In this document: piece after piece, positions 60,846 to 64,000 of the stretch | Layout: each line of letters begins with the position of its first letter | Numbering within the stretch: position 1 is the stretch's first letter | Source: Nitrospirillum sp034653275 | GTDB taxonomy: Bacteria > Pseudomonadota > Alphaproteobacteria > Azospirillales > Azospirillaceae | Length of the DNA: 64,000 nt | Direction of reading: 5' to 3' | Assembly: GCF_034653275.1 (NCBI RefSeq) | Contig: NZ_JAYEES010000003.1 | Coordinates: forward strand, 496,001 to 560,000 | The notes under the pieces: generated by a model | Seen by the model: the letters and a program-made list of their open reading frames with translations, nothing else | The model's database searches: none | What the model was told of the DNA's origin: nothing | Made by a program: the position numbers and the translations under genes

Positions 60846-61541
60846 ATGACCACCGTGACGATCAACGCCACCGATGGCGGCAGTTTCGACGCGTACCTGG
60901 CGATCCCGGCCGGCGGCAAGGGCCCGGGCCTGGTGCTGATCCAGGAGATCTTTGGCGTCAACGCCAACATGCGCGCGCTGTGCGACCATTATGCCGCCCT
61001 AGGCTACACCGCCATCTGTCCCGACCTGTTCTGGCGCCAGGAACCGGGCGTGCAGCTGACCGACCAGACCGAGGCCGAATGGCAGCGGGCCTTCCAGCTG
61101 TACAACGGCTTCAGCGAAGCCAGCGGGGTGGAGGACCTGATCGCCACCGTGGACTTCCTGCGCGAGCATGAGGCGACGGGCGGCAAGGTGGGCACCCTGG
61201 GCTACTGCCTGGGCGGCAAGCTGGCCTTCCTGATGGCCACCCGATCCGACGCCGACGCCAACGTCAGCTATTACGGCGTGGGCCTGGACGGCGCCTTGGG
61301 CGAGGTCAGCGCCATCACCAAGCCGCTGATGCTGCATACCGCCGGCAAGGACAAATTCTCCTCCGACGAGACGCGGGCCAAGGTGAACGCCGCGATCGAG
61401 GGCAACCACCTGATCATCCAGCACCTCTACCCGGAGCAGGACCACGCCTTCGCCCGCGTGGGCGGCGAGCATTACGACGCCAAGGCGGCCGACCTGGCCA
61501 ACCAGCGCACCGCCACCTTCCTGAAAGAGACGCTGTCTTAA
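60846..61541 (+). CDS. Dienelactone hydrolase family protein
   Basis: This 231-residue alpha/beta hydrolase has the DLH pattern: LVLIQEIFGVN near the start, the nucleophile elbow GYCLGGKLAF with cysteine in place of serine, and the catalytic His in DHAFARVG. Dienelactone hydrolases open lactone rings in chlorocatechol breakdown, but most genomic members act on unknown esters. No other aromatic-degradation gene is nearby. AAAGGGG precedes the ATG. The structured repeat copy C follows the stop by 7 bases. Confidence 0.9.
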   Translation: MTTVTINATDGGSFDAYLAIPAGGKGPGLVLIQEIFGVNANMRALCDHYAALGYTAICPDLFWRQEPGVQLTDQTEAEWQRAFQLYNGFSEASGVEDLIATVDFLREHEATGGKVGTLGYCLGGKLAFLMATRSDADANVSYYGVGLDGALGEVSAITKPLMLHTAGKDKFSSDETRAKVNAAIEGNHLIIQHLYPEQDHAFARVGGEHYDAKAADLANQRTATFLKETLS

Positions 61542-61548
61542 CATTGTC

Positions 61549-61677
61549 CCTCAAGCGCCGGGCGCGGGCATCCGCCCGCTCGGCTATCCTCAGTTTCCAG
61601 TCCACTGCGTTCCCCGAAAACTTCCGGCGGACGCGGTCGCGTCCTACAGCGGCATGAGGCGCGGTCTCATGCCGCTG
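61549..61677 (+). repeat. Structured intergenic repeat, copy C
   Basis: This copy has hairpin 1 at 61564-61579 (GCGGGC-ATCC-GCCCGC), hairpin 2 with arms AGTTT (61592-61596) and AAACT (61618-61622), hairpin 3 at 61629-61644 (GGACGC-GGTC-GCGTCC) and a perfect 11-bp hairpin 4 at 61647-61677 (CAGCGGCATGA/TCATGCCGCTG) with a different loop from copy B. It lies between the dienelactone hydrolase and quinone oxidoreductase genes, in the same orientation as both. Confidence 0.8.
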
Positions 61678-61723
61678 ATGGCTGCCTAGCCGAATTTTCT
61701 TCCCCCTTCATAGGAGCCCCACC

Positions 61724-62698
61724 ATGGTCCACGCCATCCGCATCCACCAGACCGGCGGTCCGGAGGTGATGAAGTGGGAGGAGGTGACGGTGGGGGAGCC
61801 GGGGCCGGGCCAGGTGCGCCTGCGCCAGACGGCCGTGGGCCTGAACTACATCGATGTCTATGTCCGCACGGGCCTCTACAAGAATCCGTTGCCCCTGATC
61901 CCGGGCATGGAGGCCGCCGGCGTGGTCGAGGCCGTGGGGCCCGACGTCTATGACTTCAAGGTCGGCGACCGCGTCGGCTATTGCACTGGCGGCACCGGCG
62001 GTTATGCCGAGGCGCGGCTGTACCCGGCCGAGCGATTGGTCCACCTGCCGGACGGCATCGACGACCAGACGGGCGCGGCCATGCTGCTGCAAGGCCTGAC
62101 CGCGCACTACCTGCTGCACCGCACCTTCCCGGTGAAACCGGGACAGACCATCCTGCTGCACGCCGCCGCCGGCGGGGTGGGGCTGATCGCCTGCCAGTGG
62201 GCCAAGGCTTTGGGCGCCACCGTCATCGGCACCGTCGGCTCCGACGAGAAGGCGGAACTGGCCCGCGCCCACGGCTGCGACCACACCATCGTCTACACCC
62301 GCGAAAACTTCGTGGAGCGGGTGAAGCAGATCACCGACGGCCAGGGCGTGCCCGTCGTCTACGACAGCATTGGCAAGGACACCTTCTACCAGAGCCTGGA
62401 CTGCCTCAGCCGCCTGGGCACCATGGTCAGCTTCGGCAACGCTTCCGGCCCCGTGGGCGCCGTGGACATCGGCATTTTGAACACCAAGGGCTCGCTGTTC
62501 CTGACGCGACCCTCCCTGGGCGGCTACGTCGCCACCACCAAGGAACTGCGCGACAGCGCCAACGCCCTGTTCGCCGCCGTGCTGTCCGGCAAGGTGAAGA
62601 TCGACGTGCGCCAGACCTACGCCCTGAAGGACGCGGCCCAAGCCCACATCGCCCTGGAAGCCCGCCGCACCACCGGCTCCACGGTGCTGCTGCCGTGA
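61724..62698 (+). CDS. Quinone oxidoreductase (zinc-free MDR family)
   Basis: This 324-residue medium-chain reductase matches NADPH:quinone oxidoreductase (QorA-type): the opening MVHAIRIHQTGGPEVMKWEEV, VGLNYIDVYVRTGLY, and the NADPH-binding AAAGGVGLIACQWAKALGA. The zinc ligands of alcohol dehydrogenases are absent, as expected. It reduces quinones by one electron or reactive enones. It converges on dnaQ with 2 bp between the stops. Confidence 0.92.
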   Translation: MVHAIRIHQTGGPEVMKWEEVTVGEPGPGQVRLRQTAVGLNYIDVYVRTGLYKNPLPLIPGMEAAGVVEAVGPDVYDFKVGDRVGYCTGGTGGYAEARLYPAERLVHLPDGIDDQTGAAMLLQGLTAHYLLHRTFPVKPGQTILLHAAAGGVGLIACQWAKALGATVIGTVGSDEKAELARAHGCDHTIVYTRENFVERVKQITDGQGVPVVYDSIGKDTFYQSLDCLSRLGTMVSFGNASGPVGAVDIGILNTKGSLFLTRPSLGGYVATTKELRDSANALFAAVLSGKVKIDVRQTYALKDAAQAHIALEARRTTGSTVLLP

Positions 62699-62700
62699 GA

Positions 62701-63414
62701 TCAGCCGGCGGTCGCCGCCGCCGCTTCCTCACCCGCCAGCCACAGCGGCGACTTGATGGCCTTGAGGAAGGCGGCGTGGGCCTCCAACTCCTCGGCCGAG
62801 GCGGCGTGGGGACGGGAGGCGCGGAAGACGCGGGTCTCCTCGACCACCACCAGGCCCACCTCCGCCGTCTTCACGGCCGTGGCGCCCAGCACCAGGTCAG
62901 GCTGCCGGCCGCCCATCAGCTCCAGATAGACCTCGGCCAGCAGCTGGGCGTCGAGCAGCGCGCCGTGATAGGTGCGGCCGGAATTGTCGATGCCGAAGCG
63001 GCGGCACAGGGCGTCCAGGCTGGCCGGGGCGCCGGGGAAGCGCTTGCGCGCCATGGCCACGGTGTCCACCGACCGCGCCATGGGCATGGTCTTCATCCCC
63101 AGGCGCGTGAACTCCGCGTTCAGGAAGCCCATGTCGAAGCTGGCGTTGTGGATGATCAGCGGGCTGTCCTGGATGAAGTCCAGGAAGTCGCCGGCCACGG
63201 CGGCGAACACCGGCTTGTCCGAGAGGAAGGCGGCCGACAGGCCATGCACCGCCTCGGCTTCCGCCGGCATGTCCCGTTCCGGGTTGATGTAGGCGTGCCA
63301 GCTGTTGCCGGTGGCTACGTGGTTCAACAGCTCCACGCAGCCGATTTCCACCACACGATCGCCGCCCAGCGCATTCACACCGGTGGTTTCGGTATCGAGG
63401 ACGATTTCACGCAT
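62701..63414 (-). CDS. dnaQ: DNA polymerase III subunit epsilon (proofreading exonuclease)
   Basis: DnaQ removes misincorporated nucleotides during replication. The 237-residue protein has the DEDDh exonuclease motifs: VLDTETTG (motif I), IIHNASFDMGFLN (motif II) and YHGALLDAQLLAEVYLEL (motif III with the His). The C-terminal part, which binds the polymerase alpha subunit, is present. It lies 9 bases downstream of coaE on the same strand, a common alphaproteobacterial pair close to the replication origin. Confidence 0.95.
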   Translation of the reverse strand: MREIVLDTETTGVNALGGDRVVEIGCVELLNHVATGNSWHAYINPERDMPAEAEAVHGLSAAFLSDKPVFAAVAGDFLDFIQDSPLIIHNASFDMGFLNAEFTRLGMKTMPMARSVDTVAMARKRFPGAPASLDALCRRFGIDNSGRTYHGALLDAQLLAEVYLELMGGRQPDLVLGATAVKTAEVGLVVVEETRVFRASRPHAASAEELEAHAAFLKAIKSPLWLAGEEAAAATAG

Positions 63415-63423
63415 GGGAACGGG

Positions 63424-64000
63424 CTACCTGGCTCTACGGATCAAGGACGGGCGGGGACGGGGCGGCCATACCCGGCCGCGCTGCCCGGACAGCAGTGTGA
63501 CGATCCCGGCCAGCCGCCGCAAGGTCAGCGCGCGGCCCAGGCCCGTGGGCACGATGAAATCCGCCCGCCGGCGCTTTTCGGCATCCGGCATCTGGCGGCG
63601 TAGAATGGCCTCCAGCTTGCCCGGGTTCATACCCGGCCGGGCCAGCACCCGGGCGCGCTGCAGGCTGTGGGGGGCGGAAACGACGGCCACACGGTCGCAG
63701 TTGACCTGGCCTCCCGTCTCGAAGAGCAGGGGCACGTCCAGCACGGCCACCTTGGCGCCGCTGGCCGCGGCACGGCGCAGGAAGCGATCGCGCGCCTGGG
63801 CCACCAGGGGATGGACGATGGCCTCCAGCCGCCTCAGGGCCGGGGTGTTGCCCATCACCTCCGCCGACAGCAGCTGCCGGTCCACCGCCCCATCACGCAC
63901 CACGCCCGGGAACGCCTGCCCGATAGGGCCCACCGCGGCACCCCCCTTGGCATAGAGGCGATGCACCGTGGCGTCGCTGTCGTGGATGGGGCAGCCCAGC
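63424..64000 (-). CDS. coaE: Dephospho-CoA kinase, 5' end outside window
   Basis: CoaE phosphorylates dephospho-CoA in the last step of coenzyme A synthesis. The visible part, read from the window edge, begins LGCPIHDSDATVHRLYAKGGAA, which contains the conserved D-x-D-x3-H pattern, and continues with HPLVAQARDRF, VLDVPLLFETG and AAVLRRQ-like IL-RRQMPDAEKRRRADF. The P-loop lies beyond 64000. An internal ATG at 63966 is not the start. It is followed by dnaQ. Confidence 0.92.
   Translation of the reverse strand, partial: LGCPIHDSDATVHRLYAKGGAAVGPIGQAFPGVVRDGAVDRQLLSAEVMGNTPALRRLEAIVHPLVAQARDRFLRRAAASGAKVAVLDVPLLFETGGQVNCDRVAVVSAPHSLQRARVLARPGMNPGKLEAILRRQMPDAEKRRRADFIVPTGLGRALTLRRLAGIVTLLSGQRGRVWPPRPRPSLIRRAR

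Noticed and set aside
1..64000. CRISPR array or prophage
   Set aside because: No regularly spaced direct repeats, cas genes, phage structural genes or integrase were seen.
61950..64000. Replication origin (oriC) inside the window
   Set aside because: parS, parAB, dnaQ and coaE suggest it is near, but no cluster of DnaA boxes or AT-rich unwinding region is visible here; it probably lies outside.

Overview
The window is a GC-rich stretch of an alphaproteobacterial chromosome, most likely from the Rhodospirillales / Azospirillum group. The evidence is the family content, the high G+C with strong G/C third positions, a PII gene beside an aminotransferase gene (the glnZ-aat arrangement known from Azospirillum brasilense), and the block mnmE-mnmG-rsmG-parA-parB // holA-lptE-leuS, which in this class lies close to the replication origin. 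Two perfect parS sites and one variant next to parAB mark the chromosomal centromere region.

Layout. 0-5 kb: end of a periplasmic PBP-activator-like protein, a small unknown gene, and a zinc importer (znuA divergent from znuCB) with a Zur-type palindrome between them. 4.2-15.3 kb: dapB with a DMT exporter, a large patatin-like protein, an SDR/LysR divergent pair, nth, a bactofilin, an EI24 membrane protein, adenosine kinase and ppa. 15.5-18.7 kb: a Pat-type fused ADP-forming acyl-CoA synthetase/GNAT and a small unknown protein. 18.8-20.4 kb: insertion sequence copy 1, which sits exactly on the stop codon of xth. 20.4-29.2 kb: xth, a glutamine amidotransferase, lolA, ftsK, an aminotransferase, a PII gene (all minus strand) and a divergent UbiH-type hydroxylase. 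29.3-33.8 kb: a penicillin-acylase-family hydrolase, an unrecognised protein and an RluA-type pseudouridine synthase. 33.8-41.9 kb: accessory redox metabolism (ABM monooxygenase, DUF2269, SDR-DoxX fusion, DCC thiol protein, PhyH dioxygenase, sorbosone-type dehydrogenase, HxlR regulator, SnoaL/SDR pair, aldo/keto reductase, LysR). 41.9-44.9 kb: a small island with a HEPN-like gene fragment broken by insertion sequence copy 2, then a MazE/MazF toxin-antitoxin pair ending at a tRNA-Ser. 45-52 kb: YggS, a porin, a DUF3576 lipoprotein, leuS, lptE, holA. 52-58.5 kb: parB, parA, rsmG, mnmG, mnmE, a 2Fe-2S thioredoxin-like protein and a DUF6489-like protein. 58.6-64 kb: YyaL, dienelactone hydrolase, quinone oxidoreductase, dnaQ and a partial coaE.

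The most striking unexplained signal is a dispersed intergenic element of about 130 bp, present three times (around 11.0, 18.7 and 61.6 kb). Its copies differ in sequence but keep the same three hairpins through paired, compensating base changes, with a shared loop sequence and a fourth terminal hairpin. This supports a conserved structured element rather than chance similarity. The two insertion sequences are the same over their 1559 bp as far as could be compared, are flanked by clear 6-bp target duplications, and each has altered a host gene in a way that can be reconstructed exactly. There is no gene-free stretch longer than 300 bases outside the insertion sequences; the longest, 43868-44126, carries a palindrome in front of the toxin-antitoxin operon.
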